DNA of 64,000 bases from Shewanella sp. ANA-3. Its GTDB lineage: Bacteria > Pseudomonadota > Gammaproteobacteria > Enterobacterales > Shewanellaceae. Made by a program: the position numbers and the translations under genes. Below, in pieces: positions 1-8,659 of this stretch; the first letter of the stretch is position 1; each line of letters opens with the position of its first letter. The stretch lies in assembly GCF_000203935.1 (NCBI RefSeq), contig NC_008577.1, positions 930,001-994,000 on the forward strand, given 5' to 3'. A model generated the notes under the pieces. It was not told the DNA's origin. It saw only the letters and a program-made list of their open reading frames with translations, and searched no databases.

Positions 1-4
1 GCGC

Positions 5-1168
5 TTAGATGAGTACCTGATTGAGCACTCTTTGCCAGTTTCCGCCCATAAAGCGGTCGCGATCGGTCGACTTAAAGCGGGCCTTAGCTAACGCATCGTC
101 GATACGGCTCATACGCTCGATATGGTTTAGCTCGGGAATGACCACATGTCTTGGCTCCGCATCAAAACCTAACACTTTTTTAGCCCTTAGGCTGTACCAC
201 CATTCCTGATATTCCTTCACGCCCTGGGCATTGTCGTTATTCAGGGCTAACAGATTTTCTTGGCCTCTGAGTGGATAATCATTGGCGATGGCGACACAAC
301 CGACCCCGCCGATACGGGCTACATATTCTAACTGGCGGATATAGTCATCAACGGTCGGGACGGCATTATTGGTGAGCCAAAAGCTCATCATAAAGACCCC
401 GAATACGCCGCCTGAGTTGGCAATGGCGCGGATCACCTCATCGGGGCTACAACGGGCATGTTTGACAATACCACGCGCCGCGCCATGGCTTTGGACTATG
501 GGCGCGCGGCTGAGTTTGGCAACATCTAATGCGGTTTGGGCACTTGAGTGGCTGACATCGACTAAGATATTGGCATGATTGAGTTTTTCAATCAGAGCAC
601 GGCCATGGGCGGTAAGAGGTTTATTGAGCCCGCCATTGGCATCGTTATCGAGGGCGCCGCCCGCAAAGGTATTGCCGTAATGGTGGGTGAGCTGCAGTGC
701 TCGCAGACCTTGGCGGTGAAACTCATCGACGCGGGCCCATTGATTGGCCTCGCTGTCTTCTTCAACGCAATCCGCACCTTGGATTTGGAAGAAAACCGCA
801 GTGCGATTGCTCTCCCTCGCCAATTGGATATCGCGTCCGGTTAAGCCTTGCAGGAGAATATCAGGATGTTCGCTGACACGTTTCGCGGCTTGCTGGATGC
901 TTTCCATACAGGCTTTGTAAGTGCGTTTGTAGTTTAAGGTGCCGTCGGCTTGTTCAATGGTTTCGATGGCAGAGATATCACATAGAAAGGCATCGAGCCC
1001 AGATGCGGGGACATCGGCTAAATCATCGGGCAAAAAGGATAAACCATCGATATATAAGCGCCGAGAGCGCGGCGCAGCAAGGCTGGAGAAACTGGCAAAG
1101 GGACAAAGTAGCGTGGCGGCGCCAATCCCTTTTAACAGCGTTCGACGATCTTGATTAACAGCCTTCAT
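5..1168 (-). CDS. Tat-exported M19 (renal dipeptidase-like) protein with altered metal site
   Basis: 387 residues. The N-terminus carries a twin-arginine signal (RRTLLK at residues 8-13, then a hydrophobic stretch to about residue 32), so export of a folded protein is likely. The body has the M19 membrane-dipeptidase fold signature: VDVSH at 203-207, QSHGAARG at 226-233 and a late Asp (AND, D297). M19 enzymes bind two zinc ions. The usual first ligand pair HxD is here DGLSF (residues 41-45), and the bridging Glu position reads IQG (Q130). Several metal ligands therefore appear substituted, while H207 and H228 remain. The family assignment is good, but dipeptidase activity is doubtful. It lies upstream of no obvious partner; csdE on the same strand is 110 bp away. 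Confidence 0.85.
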   Translation of the reverse strand: MKAVNQDRRTLLKGIGAATLLCPFASFSSLAAPRSRRLYIDGLSFLPDDLADVPASGLDAFLCDISAIETIEQADGTLNYKRTYKACMESIQQAAKRVSEHPDILLQGLTGRDIQLARESNRTAVFFQIQGADCVEEDSEANQWARVDEFHRQGLRALQLTHHYGNTFAGGALDNDANGGLNKPLTAHGRALIEKLNHANILVDVSHSSAQTALDVAKLSRAPIVQSHGAARGIVKHARCSPDEVIRAIANSGGVFGVFMMSFWLTNNAVPTVDDYIRQLEYVARIGGVGCVAIANDYPLRGQENLLALNNDNAQGVKEYQEWWYSLRAKKVLGFDAEPRHVVIPELNHIERMSRIDDALAKARFKSTDRDRFMGGNWQRVLNQVLI

Positions 1169-1278
1169 GGGCGTGCGCTCTCCTTCAGATGAAGCTAATT
1201 TTTACTTCTTTATACCCTGTTAAGGCGTAGAAGTCTTTGATTAAATCCCTCTTTTACCGATTTAACCCGCAGATTGAT

Positions 1279-1722
1279 TTAGGGTTTTACCGCATCAATC
1301 ATTGCCTTGGCTAAGGCATGTAAGCCATTGGTGCGCGAGGGACTTAATTGGCCCTCAAGCCCTAATTGTTTGAAATAGGTGGAAGGGTCGAAGGCGAGTA
1401 TCTCGTCGCTCTGTTTGCCGTGACAGGCGCTCAGCAGTAAACCGATTAACCCCTTCACTATGCGTGCATCGCTATCGGCTAGAAAATAATGCTTAGCGTC
1501 TCGCTCAATATGGTACAGCCAGGCATCGCTCTCGCAGCCTTTGACTTGGGCGGCCTCAAGGCGAAATTCATCCGCTAAACTCGGTAAGGTTTTACCTAAT
1601 AACATGATTTGGCGATATCTTTCCTGCCAGTTTGGCGCTTGCTCAAAACGGGCTAACAGGCTTGATGAATCCTCAACGGAGTAATCAAACTCGGTGGCAG
1701 CGGGCATGATTGGCAATGTCAT
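1279..1722 (-). CDS. csdE: SufE/CsdE-type sulfur acceptor protein
   Basis: 147 residues, the normal length for the SufE family. The sulfur-accepting cysteine is C63 in VKGCESDAW, matching the family motif. These proteins take persulfide sulfur from a partner cysteine desulfurase, stimulate it and pass the sulfur to Fe-S or other sulfur acceptors in the cytoplasm. The desulfurase gene ends 67 bp upstream on the same strand, so the two are probably co-transcribed. No sufB, sufC or sufD genes are present, which fits a CsdA-CsdE type pair better than the full SUF operon. The symbol is chosen on that basis. Confidence 0.85.
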   Translation of the reverse strand: MTLPIMPAATEFDYSVEDSSSLLARFEQAPNWQERYRQIMLLGKTLPSLADEFRLEAAQVKGCESDAWLYHIERDAKHYFLADSDARIVKGLIGLLLSACHGKQSDEILAFDPSTYFKQLGLEGQLSPSRTNGLHALAKAMIDAVKP

Positions 1723-1789
1723 GGGGAAAATGTCCTCTTCTTAAGCATGTTGCCTGATGGCGCAATGATATTAACCCTTAGCGAGCGGA

Positions 1790-3037
1790 TTAGAGCAGCA
1801 ACTCTTTGACTGAGGCTAAGGCGGCAATAAAGCGGTCGATATCGGCTTTATTGGTGTAGATCCCAATCGATGCGCGGCAGCAGCCCTTCAGGTTAAGGCT
1901 TTGCATCAAGGGCATGGCGCAGTGATGGCCGCAGCGCACGGCAACGCCTTGTTGGTCTAATAAAATCCCCACATCTTGATGATGTTCATCACCCAGATTA
2001 AAGGCGACAGCACCGAGATTATCACTATGGGCAGCATAGAGATGCACATCTCCGAGGGCGCGCAGCTGCTGCTGTAAATACTGCAGTAGTTCTGCCTCAT
2101 GGGCCTGAACCGCTGGCGTTAAGTGTTGTTGCAAAAAGCGGATAGCGGCGCCTAGGCCGATGACTTCACTGATGGGCGGGGTGCCTGCCTCTAAGCGATT
2201 AGGTAAACTGCCAAATTCTGTGCCATCGAAACTCACTCGTTTAATCATCTCGCCGCCCGTTAACAGCGGGGTGAGCGTATCTAACTTATCGAAGCGGCCA
2301 TAAAGCACACCAATGCCAGTTGGACCATACATCTTATGGCCTGAAAACACATAAAAATCACAATCGATGGCGGCCATATCTAAGTTTAAGTGTGCAACCG
2401 CCTGTGCTCCATCGACTAAGGTGAGCGCCCCCTGCGCCTTGGCTTGCTGTACTAACTCGACAACAGGATTCACTGTGCCTAAGGCGTTCGACACATGGCA
2501 AAGGGCAACTACCTTTGGCTTGAGGGTGAGCAGTGCTTGATAGGCATGGCGATCGAGCCTGCCATCCTGATCGAGAGGAATAGGTTTAATGATGGCACCC
2601 GTGCGTTTTGCCAATTCTTGCCACGGCACTATGTTGGCGTGGTGGGCGGCGGTATCGATCAAAATCAGATCGCCCGCTGCTATCTGTGGCGTTAAGCCAT
2701 AGGCAACTAGATTGATCGACTCAGTGGTGCCATGGGTGAAGATGATTTCTTCGCGGCGTTTAGCATTAATAAACCCTTGTAAGTCATCGCGAACCTTCTC
2801 GTAGCTAGAAGTCGCGCGCGCCGACAATTGGTGCGCCGCGCGGTGCACATTGGCATTGTCGTTCAGGTAATACTGCGCCATGGCATCTAACACGGATTGC
2901 GGCTTTTGGCTGGTGGCCGCAGTATCGAGATAACACAGGGGATAATCGCCCAACATTTGCGAGAGGGTAGGAAATTGCGCGCGGATTTGGTTATGGCTAT
3001 CGGGCAATGCTGTGTCGGTCGAGGCTGAGTGTGTCAT
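1790..3037 (-). CDS. csdA: Cysteine desulfurase, SufS/CsdA class (group II)
   Basis: 415 residues. This PLP enzyme converts cysteine to alanine and an enzyme-bound persulfide. The Schiff-base lysine is K235 in SGHKMYGPTG. The catalytic cysteine is C373 in RCGHHCAMP, the short-loop group II arrangement. An early motif YLDTAATSQKP (36-46) is typical of the SufS subfamily. Its probable acceptor protein is encoded 67 bp downstream. SufS and CsdA cannot be separated on sequence features visible here; the absence of sufBCD favours CsdA. Confidence 0.88.
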   Translation of the reverse strand: MTHSASTDTALPDSHNQIRAQFPTLSQMLGDYPLCYLDTAATSQKPQSVLDAMAQYYLNDNANVHRAAHQLSARATSSYEKVRDDLQGFINAKRREEIIFTHGTTESINLVAYGLTPQIAAGDLILIDTAAHHANIVPWQELAKRTGAIIKPIPLDQDGRLDRHAYQALLTLKPKVVALCHVSNALGTVNPVVELVQQAKAQGALTLVDGAQAVAHLNLDMAAIDCDFYVFSGHKMYGPTGIGVLYGRFDKLDTLTPLLTGGEMIKRVSFDGTEFGSLPNRLEAGTPPISEVIGLGAAIRFLQQHLTPAVQAHEAELLQYLQQQLRALGDVHLYAAHSDNLGAVAFNLGDEHHQDVGILLDQQGVAVRCGHHCAMPLMQSLNLKGCCRASIGIYTNKADIDRFIAALASVKELLL

Positions 3038-3342
3038 CTAGGGCTTTACGCAATAAAAAAGGCTTTGGGATCTTCGGTTATCTCCCTGCCGAATGCAAGT
3101 TTTCGCGGGCTAATTTCCCGTTATTGTTGCTGTGGTTACTGAGGTTGAAATACGCCAAAGATGAAGCGATTTAAGCTCTCTCCTTTGTGGTCAAACACCA
3201 AAGAAAATGGGAGGTTTTATGCTCAAGTGTTTCTATATAAGTTAGTTTTTTCTTGAGTTTAGCTTCAATTCTTCCGCTCTTGTTGAAAACTGCGACTATC
3301 CTAAATAAAGGATGAGCAGCGCTATTCATGGAGAGAGGTTTT
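3038..3342. other. Intergenic region between csdA and the chemotaxis receptor
   Basis: About 300 bp separating two divergently transcribed genes, so promoters for both should lie here. I see no convincing RNA gene, repeat or terminator. A 67-codon frame on the minus strand overlaps the receptor start and has no family resemblance, so it is not called. Confidence 0.4.
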
Positions 3343-5043
3343 ATGGGCCGTTTTTTAAAAGATCTCAGCATCAAGCATAAGATGTTTGCCCTCGTTGGGA
3401 TGATGCTAGTGTTGATGTTGCTGTTATCAGGCTTTAGTTTGCTGAAAATGAAGCGAGTGTCGGACGAAGTCCATGGTATTGCGACCGAGAATATTCCACT
3501 CGTTAGGCTGTCTACCGATGTGACGATTCAACAGCTTGAAAGCTCGATTATCCTCGAAAAGGCTTTTCGTGCCTCGGACATTAAAGTCTCTCCCGAACAA
3601 AGGTTGATAGATGGTTTTATTGCCGACGTGATAAAGCATAAAGAGTTGATAAATCATGAATTACAATCGACTCAAACCATGCTCAATGATGCGCTGAAAT
3701 TATCTCAACCCGCTGAGCTGCGCGACAAAACCCTACAATTGAGTCAAGAGATTGCCAACATCATCCAAGGCTTTCGTCACTACGACGCCCAATTAGTGGC
3801 TGTGATAGCGGGAATTGAGCAAAAACAGGAGTCTGCCCTGTTAGCGCAGCGAGTTGATGCGCTAGAGAAAACGCAAAAAGAGTTCAATACCGAGTTAAGC
3901 CAATTTGCGCTGCAATTGGAGCAAATGACGAAGACAGCGGTATCTGTGACCGAAGAGGAAGAGATTAAGGCCGCCTACGGTATGATGATTATCTCCTCAA
4001 TTGCGGTCGTTATCGGTTTATTTGTCGGACTGCTTTCTAGTCGTTACATAGTGCAATCCATCACCCAGCTGCGTAATGCGGCCTCCTTAATGCAATCGGG
4101 AAATTTTAGCCACGAACTTGCCGTCACCTCAAAGGACGAATTAGGTGAGTTGACCATAAGCATGAATCAAATGGCATTAACCTTAAGCAAAACCGTGGGG
4201 CAAGTGGTTGATCGTAGCGAAGAAATCGCTTCGATGGTCACAGAGCTTAATGCGGTGGCCGAAAACAATCGCGAGGCGATACTGAAACAGCAGGACAATA
4301 CGGATCAGGTCGCCGCCTCTATGACACAAATGGCCGCGACGATTACCGAGGTGGCCTGCAGCGCCGAGACGGCATCCTTTTCGGCGGGACAGGCGGAAAA
4401 CAGAGCGAAGGAGAGCTGTGGCGTTGTTGAGGCTAGCGAGAAAATCACTCAACAATTGGTCGTTAGCGCTCAACATTCGAGTCAACTTATTCAGCAATTA
4501 CAGGCCAGTACGGGCAAGATCTTAAACTTTGTGTCGGTAGTGGATGCGATTGCCGGGCAAACGAATCTGTTGGCGTTAAATGCCTCGATTGAGGCGGCGC
4601 GGGCGGGCGATCAAGGCCGAGGATTTGCCGTGGTGGCCGATGAGGTGCGAGCATTAGCGACTCGTAGCCAAACGGCAACACAGGAAATCAGTGAGCTTAT
4701 CCAAACCTTAGTGGTCGATGCTAAATCGGCTGTGAGTTCCTTTGAGGAAAATGAACGTCAAATCAGTGAGTCATCCGTACTGGTTAATCAAATTAAACAG
4801 AACTTATTTGAGATATTAGATGCATTGACGCAACTTTCGCAGGCGAACTCGCAGGTAGCGACCGCGAGTGAGGAGCAGGCGGTCACGGCGGAAGATATTA
4901 GCGAGCGCATTAATGCGATACGTGATTCGGGGGAGCTCGTTTTAAATAGTGCTTTCGAAACGGCTAAAGCCAGTGAGTCATTATCGCAACAGGCAAATTC
5001 GTTGCGGGAGGGGATGCAGCAGTTTAAGGTTCGAATCGTCTAG
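3343..5043 (+). CDS. Methyl-accepting chemotaxis protein
   Basis: 566 residues from the ATG at 3343. A GGAGAG Shine-Dalgarno at 3330-3335 supports this start over an in-frame ATG five codons upstream. Architecture: a short cytoplasmic tail, a first membrane helix at about 12-32, a helical periplasmic ligand-binding region to about 208, a second membrane helix at about 210-232, a HAMP linker, and a long cytoplasmic coiled coil. The signalling hairpin tip is conserved ([20 protein letters not shown], about 405-424). Receptors of this type control CheA through CheW. The ligand cannot be read from the sequence; the periplasmic part looks like a four-helix bundle. The gene stands alone and ends in a strong terminator. 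Confidence 0.93.
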   Translation: MGRFLKDLSIKHKMFALVGMMLVLMLLLSGFSLLKMKRVSDEVHGIATENIPLVRLSTDVTIQQLESSIILEKAFRASDIKVSPEQRLIDGFIADVIKHKELINHELQSTQTMLNDALKLSQPAELRDKTLQLSQEIANIIQGFRHYDAQLVAVIAGIEQKQESALLAQRVDALEKTQKEFNTELSQFALQLEQMTKTAVSVTEEEEIKAAYGMMIISSIAVVIGLFVGLLSSRYIVQSITQLRNAASLMQSGNFSHELAVTSKDELGELTISMNQMALTLSKTVGQVVDRSEEIASMVTELNAVAENNREAILKQQDNTDQVAASMTQMAATITEVACSAETASFSAGQAENRAKESCGVVEASEKITQQLVVSAQHSSQLIQQLQASTGKILNFVSVVDAIAGQTNLLALNASIEAARAGDQGRGFAVVADEVRALATRSQTATQEISELIQTLVVDAKSAVSSFEENERQISESSVLVNQIKQNLFEILDALTQLSQANSQVATASEEQAVTAEDISERINAIRDSGELVLNSAFETAKASESLSQQANSLREGMQQFKVRIV

Positions 5044-5066
5044 ATTTAAGCGTGTGTGACATCCAT

Positions 5067-5101
5067 AAAAAATGCCCAGCTTATAAAGTTGGGCATTTTT
5101 A
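5067..5101 (+). terminator. Rho-independent terminator after the chemotaxis receptor
   Basis: Stem AAATGCCCA(GC)/(GT)TGGGCATTT around a TTATAAA loop, followed by a T run. It lies 25 bp past the receptor stop codon. The A-rich left arm means it could also act on the opposite strand, but the rhlE-like gene stop is more than 100 bp away. Confidence 0.85.
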
Positions 5102-5223
5102 TGGAGCTTAACTCAAGGTATCACATTGCTTAAAACCACGGTTTTGCCATCATATTTAATGTGGTGATAAGTGTGGCAACTTGCTTACTTCACACCATTA
5201 CCGCGATTATCTGGGCGATAGGA

Positions 5224-6960
5224 TTACTTTTTCGGGGCATTAGCTGCGGAGTTTGTACTCTGTTGAACTCGTCCCTGTGGCTTGCCTTGGCGACGCAGCC
5301 CTTGGTTTGTCTTTTCGCTAGACCCTTCGTGATGGCGAGCCTCTTGACTGCGTTGCTGCGAGCCTGAATGAGACTGGCCTTTGGCTTTATGCTCACGATT
5401 GGCCTTATGTTCGCTATTACTTGAGTTAGCAGGGCCTTTACTACGTTGCGGATATTTATCCTGCGGTTTTGGCGAGCGGGCCTGTTCGGCTGTCGCAGGT
5501 GCATTCTTGTGCTCAGCGTTTTTTGCCGCTTGCGGACGCTTAGACTCGCCTTGGTGATTGCGTTGCTCTTGGTGCTGGTTGCGTTGACCTTGATGACTGC
5601 GCTGGCCTTGATTGTTACGCTGACTTGAGTTTGGCTGCGCGTTTTGGCCCTTTTGCTGTGCTAAGTCGCCATTGTCAGCTGTTTTAGGTGCCGGTGTTTT
5701 ACGACCATCGCGGCCCGAACCGGCTCTTGGCGCGGGTTTACCTGCGCTGCGGTGCTTACGTTGACTCGCCACGGCTTTGATTTTGTTCTCTTTACCATGG
5801 GCATTTAGGGTCGATTCGGGAAGCGTATGGACAGGGCTGAAGCCTTCAACTTCCTGCCTTTCGAGCACGCGATTGATCAAACGCTCAATATCCCTGAGCA
5901 GCTTAGTTTCTTCGCTACTGACTAAGGATACGGCTTGGCCTAAGGCGCCAGCACGGCCGGTGCGGCCAATGCGGTGCACGTAATCTTCGGGCACATTGGG
6001 CAGATCGAAGTTCACCACTTGTGGTAATTGGTCGATATCGAGCCCGCGCGCCGCAATGTCGGTCGCCACGAGTACTCGTACTTCGCCACTCTTAAAGTCG
6101 GCTAAGGCTTTGGTGCGTGCGCCTTGGCTCTTGTTGCCGTGGATAGCGGCGGCGCTGATCTCGGCTTGAATAAGACTCTTAGCCAGTCTGTTGGCACCGT
6201 GCTTAGTGCGTGAAAACACTAGTACCTGCTGCCAGTCTTCCTGCTTGATGAGCTGAATAAGCAGCGCCGATTTTTGATTCTTATCGACGGGGCAAATCCA
6301 TTGCTTGACCGTGTTTGCCGCGGCGTTGCGTGGCGTAACTGAAATTTCTACTGGTTGATTCACTAGGCCTTTGGCGAGCTCGCGGATTTCATCGGAGAAG
6401 GTCGCCGAAAACATCAGGTTTTGTCGTTTAGCGGGCAACATGGCGAGGATCTTTTTGATATCGCGAATAAAACCCATGTCGAGCATGCGATCCGCTTCAT
6501 CCAGCACTAAAACTTCGAGTTGATTAAACTTCACCGCCTTTTGCTGCTCTAGATCTAATAATCGGCCTGGCGTTGCGACCAGTACATCTACCCCATGGCG
6601 TAGCTTTTGAATTTGGGGATTAATCGGCACGCCACCAAAGACAACCGCTGAGCGTAATGGCAGATATTTACCATAGGTTTCAACACTTTCGCTTACTTGA
6701 GCCGCTAACTCACGCGTGGGGGTGAGCACTAGGGCGCGGATTTGTCCTGCCTTCGCTTTATTGCCTTTAGAGAGTAATTCGAGCAACGGCAGGGTAAAGC
6801 CTGCGGTTTTTCCTGTCCCCGTTTGGGCCGCAGCCATCACGTCTTTACCCGTCAGTACGGCGGGAATCGCCTGTGCTTGAATGGGCGAGGGTGTGTCATA
6901 ACCTTGTTCAGTCACGGCTTTTTGGATTGGAGCAGATAAACCTAGGGAGGAAAAACTCAT
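5224..6960 (-). CDS. rhlE: DEAD-box ATP-dependent RNA helicase, RhlE type
   Basis: 578 residues. The helicase core occupies about 1-375 and has all expected motifs in order: Q motif ([11 protein letters not shown]), Walker [10 protein letters not shown] (44-52), PTREL, TPGR, DEAD in [27 protein letters not shown] and HRIGRTGR. These enzymes unwind short RNA duplexes and act in ribosome assembly, RNA decay and cold adaptation. The last 200 residues are a low-complexity basic tail rich in Q, N, R, H, K and S, including imperfect repeats of the type QGQRxHQGQRN; such tails bind RNA non-specifically. RhlE is the closest subfamily by the N-terminal sequence. Confidence 0.92.
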   Translation of the reverse strand: MSFSSLGLSAPIQKAVTEQGYDTPSPIQAQAIPAVLTGKDVMAAAQTGTGKTAGFTLPLLELLSKGNKAKAGQIRALVLTPTRELAAQVSESVETYGKYLPLRSAVVFGGVPINPQIQKLRHGVDVLVATPGRLLDLEQQKAVKFNQLEVLVLDEADRMLDMGFIRDIKKILAMLPAKRQNLMFSATFSDEIRELAKGLVNQPVEISVTPRNAAANTVKQWICPVDKNQKSALLIQLIKQEDWQQVLVFSRTKHGANRLAKSLIQAEISAAAIHGNKSQGARTKALADFKSGEVRVLVATDIAARGLDIDQLPQVVNFDLPNVPEDYVHRIGRTGRAGALGQAVSLVSSEETKLLRDIERLINRVLERQEVEGFSPVHTLPESTLNAHGKENKIKAVASQRKHRSAGKPAPRAGSGRDGRKTPAPKTADNGDLAQQKGQNAQPNSSQRNNQGQRSHQGQRNQHQEQRNHQGESKRPQAAKNAEHKNAPATAEQARSPKPQDKYPQRSKGPANSSNSEHKANREHKAKGQSHSGSQQRSQEARHHEGSSEKTNQGLRRQGKPQGRVQQSTNSAANAPKK

Positions 6961-7365
6961 TAATGGGTCTCTTGTGGCAGCAAAGGGTCGCAGCAGTAGT
7001 ATGGCCGAATTGGCGGGCGTGCAGCTTACATGAAGAGGCGCTAGATCGCCATGTTTGAAAGTGGTTTGTTGTTTATCTGCCGCAAAAGCCGATTCAGGAG
7101 TGGCTAATTTATCGACCTATCAGTATCTTGTTCAGTATTTAGGGAAAGATCACGCTTGTGTTAATTTCATTGCTTCTAAGTAATTCAACTTGGGGTAAAA
7201 TTAACAAACATCCTCAATAGGTTGCAAAGACATTAGCGTGACGTTGTCGTAAATCAGATTAGTAAAGATAACCGGGGATATTTCCCCTTGCAGCTTGAAC
7301 TCTGCACCATTGAATTCTTAGGATGTGTCCTCTTAGGCATATTGACGCTCCATGGCAGGTGGATT
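6961..7365. other. Intergenic region between rhlE and the DUF3626 gene
   Basis: About 400 bp between divergent genes, AT-richer near 7140-7220. It must hold both promoters; no terminator, repeat or RNA gene is recognisable. A long 5' untranslated region for the helicase mRNA, as seen in some cold-induced helicase genes, would fit but is not shown. Confidence 0.35.
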
Positions 7366-8412
7366 ATGACAGCAATACAGCATATTGAACGCCTCGCTCG
7401 TAGCCGAAGTGAACAGGCCGTGGCGGTTATTCGAAACGTGCAGCAGATGTCCAACATTCCCATGCAGGAGATGCAAGCGGCGCTGAAGCAATTGTTACAC
7501 TGTGGCCGAGTCGCACTGCATTTTCATCCCGACAGAATCGATAGCCGCGGTATCACAGTGGCCGAAGGATTATTGCGTGATGGTCAATACCGCAGCCAAT
7601 TCGAAACCCATATCTCCAACGGGCAGTTATCCCCCGAGTTAGGTGGGCCAAGGGATCATTGGGAAAATCAACTCTTTGGCGATGCTTACAAGGGGACTAA
7701 GTCTCGGCCTAAGTATGGTGCCTTGGATTTAGGCATGTGGCAGGATGGTCCAGCCCCACGTTTTGGCAGCTGTTATTTGCTAACCCACTCGCAGTTGCTC
7801 ACGCGCTCGACCTTCACTTATTTAGATTCCTACCGTAACCCTAAGGAAAAGGGCACCTTATCCTGTTTTGATGATGTATTGGCGGCGCTGCTCACCGAGA
7901 GTTTTGAGCGCCACTATGCCTTGGGTAAAGTGGATTTTAAGCCGCTAAACGTGATCCAATATTTGGCGCATCAACTGAACTCCTCCCTGCTGTCGCGCTT
8001 TGAACGGCCGATGTCGACGAATCTCGACCATTATATTGAGGCGCAGATCCACGGTGATGTGTCCCTCGATGAAGATATTGCCATGTTGGTGGCAGATCCG
8101 AGTTTTAAAGGGACTGAAATCGGTGCCACCTTAAGCAAGCTCTGCGATCGCTATGATATCGAGCTGCAATACCATAATGGCTTTAGCCTGCACACGGCGC
8201 AGATCCCCAGTGATTTCCGTGGCCCGACTATGCCATCTTTGGCGAGTCGCATCGCTATCGATGAGCGTGTCGATGCCTATGCCATTGGCGTGGCGGCGCG
8301 GGATTTGTACCATTCGCCCCAACATTGGCGCCATCGGGGGAATCGCGCTCAGGTGGCACACGAACTCAAGCTGCTCTGGCATGTGTTAGTCAAATACGGC
8401 GCTCAGCAATAA
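7366..8412 (+). CDS. DUF3626 domain protein of unknown function
   Basis: 348 residues from the ATG at 7366, preceded by AGGTGG at 7357-7362. A longer in-frame extension to 7288 lacks a good ribosome site. The sequence matches DUF3626 as I recognise it. Conserved-looking blocks are LHFHPDR, GITVAEGLLRDGQYRSQFE and PKYGALDLG followed by APRFGSCYLL. No signal peptide or membrane helix is seen, so it is probably cytoplasmic. The charged and aromatic motifs suggest an enzyme, but I cannot name a reaction. It stands alone upstream of cydDC, from which it is separated by about 250 bp. Confidence 0.75.
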   Translation: MTAIQHIERLARSRSEQAVAVIRNVQQMSNIPMQEMQAALKQLLHCGRVALHFHPDRIDSRGITVAEGLLRDGQYRSQFETHISNGQLSPELGGPRDHWENQLFGDAYKGTKSRPKYGALDLGMWQDGPAPRFGSCYLLTHSQLLTRSTFTYLDSYRNPKEKGTLSCFDDVLAALLTESFERHYALGKVDFKPLNVIQYLAHQLNSSLLSRFERPMSTNLDHYIEAQIHGDVSLDEDIAMLVADPSFKGTEIGATLSKLCDRYDIELQYHNGFSLHTAQIPSDFRGPTMPSLASRIAIDERVDAYAIGVAARDLYHSPQHWRHRGNRAQVAHELKLLWHVLVKYGAQQ

Positions 8413-8495
8413 TTAAGGCCGATTGATTAAGCTGGCGGCGAGAATCAGCTCTGGGTTCCCGTACTTTGGGAATTTATTGATCTTTATCTCATTTT

Positions 8496-8511
8496 TGTGA
8501 ATAGGCTAACA
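8496..8511. promoter_or_regulatory. Possible CRP site upstream of cydD
   Basis: TGTGA-ATAGGC-TAACA differs by one base from the CRP consensus TGTGA-N6-TCACA. It lies about 150 bp before the cydD ATG in the cydDC leader. CRP is known to govern respiratory genes in Shewanella. Calling this particular site is inference from sequence only. Confidence 0.35.
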
Positions 8512-8659
8512 AAAGCTTTCGCTAAGGTTTCATCTACCTTGGATGCCTGCGATACTGCGTCCCTATCGAAACTTTTCAACACTTGCAAGCCCCTCGGGGG
8601 GATTCAGTGTTTAGCCTATTTCTACAACCTACTGCTTTGCTAGTTTCTGTTGGAGCACC

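Noticed and set aside
1279..3037. Full SUF operon for Fe-S assembly
   Set aside because: Only the desulfurase and its acceptor are present; sufB, sufC and sufD are not in the window.
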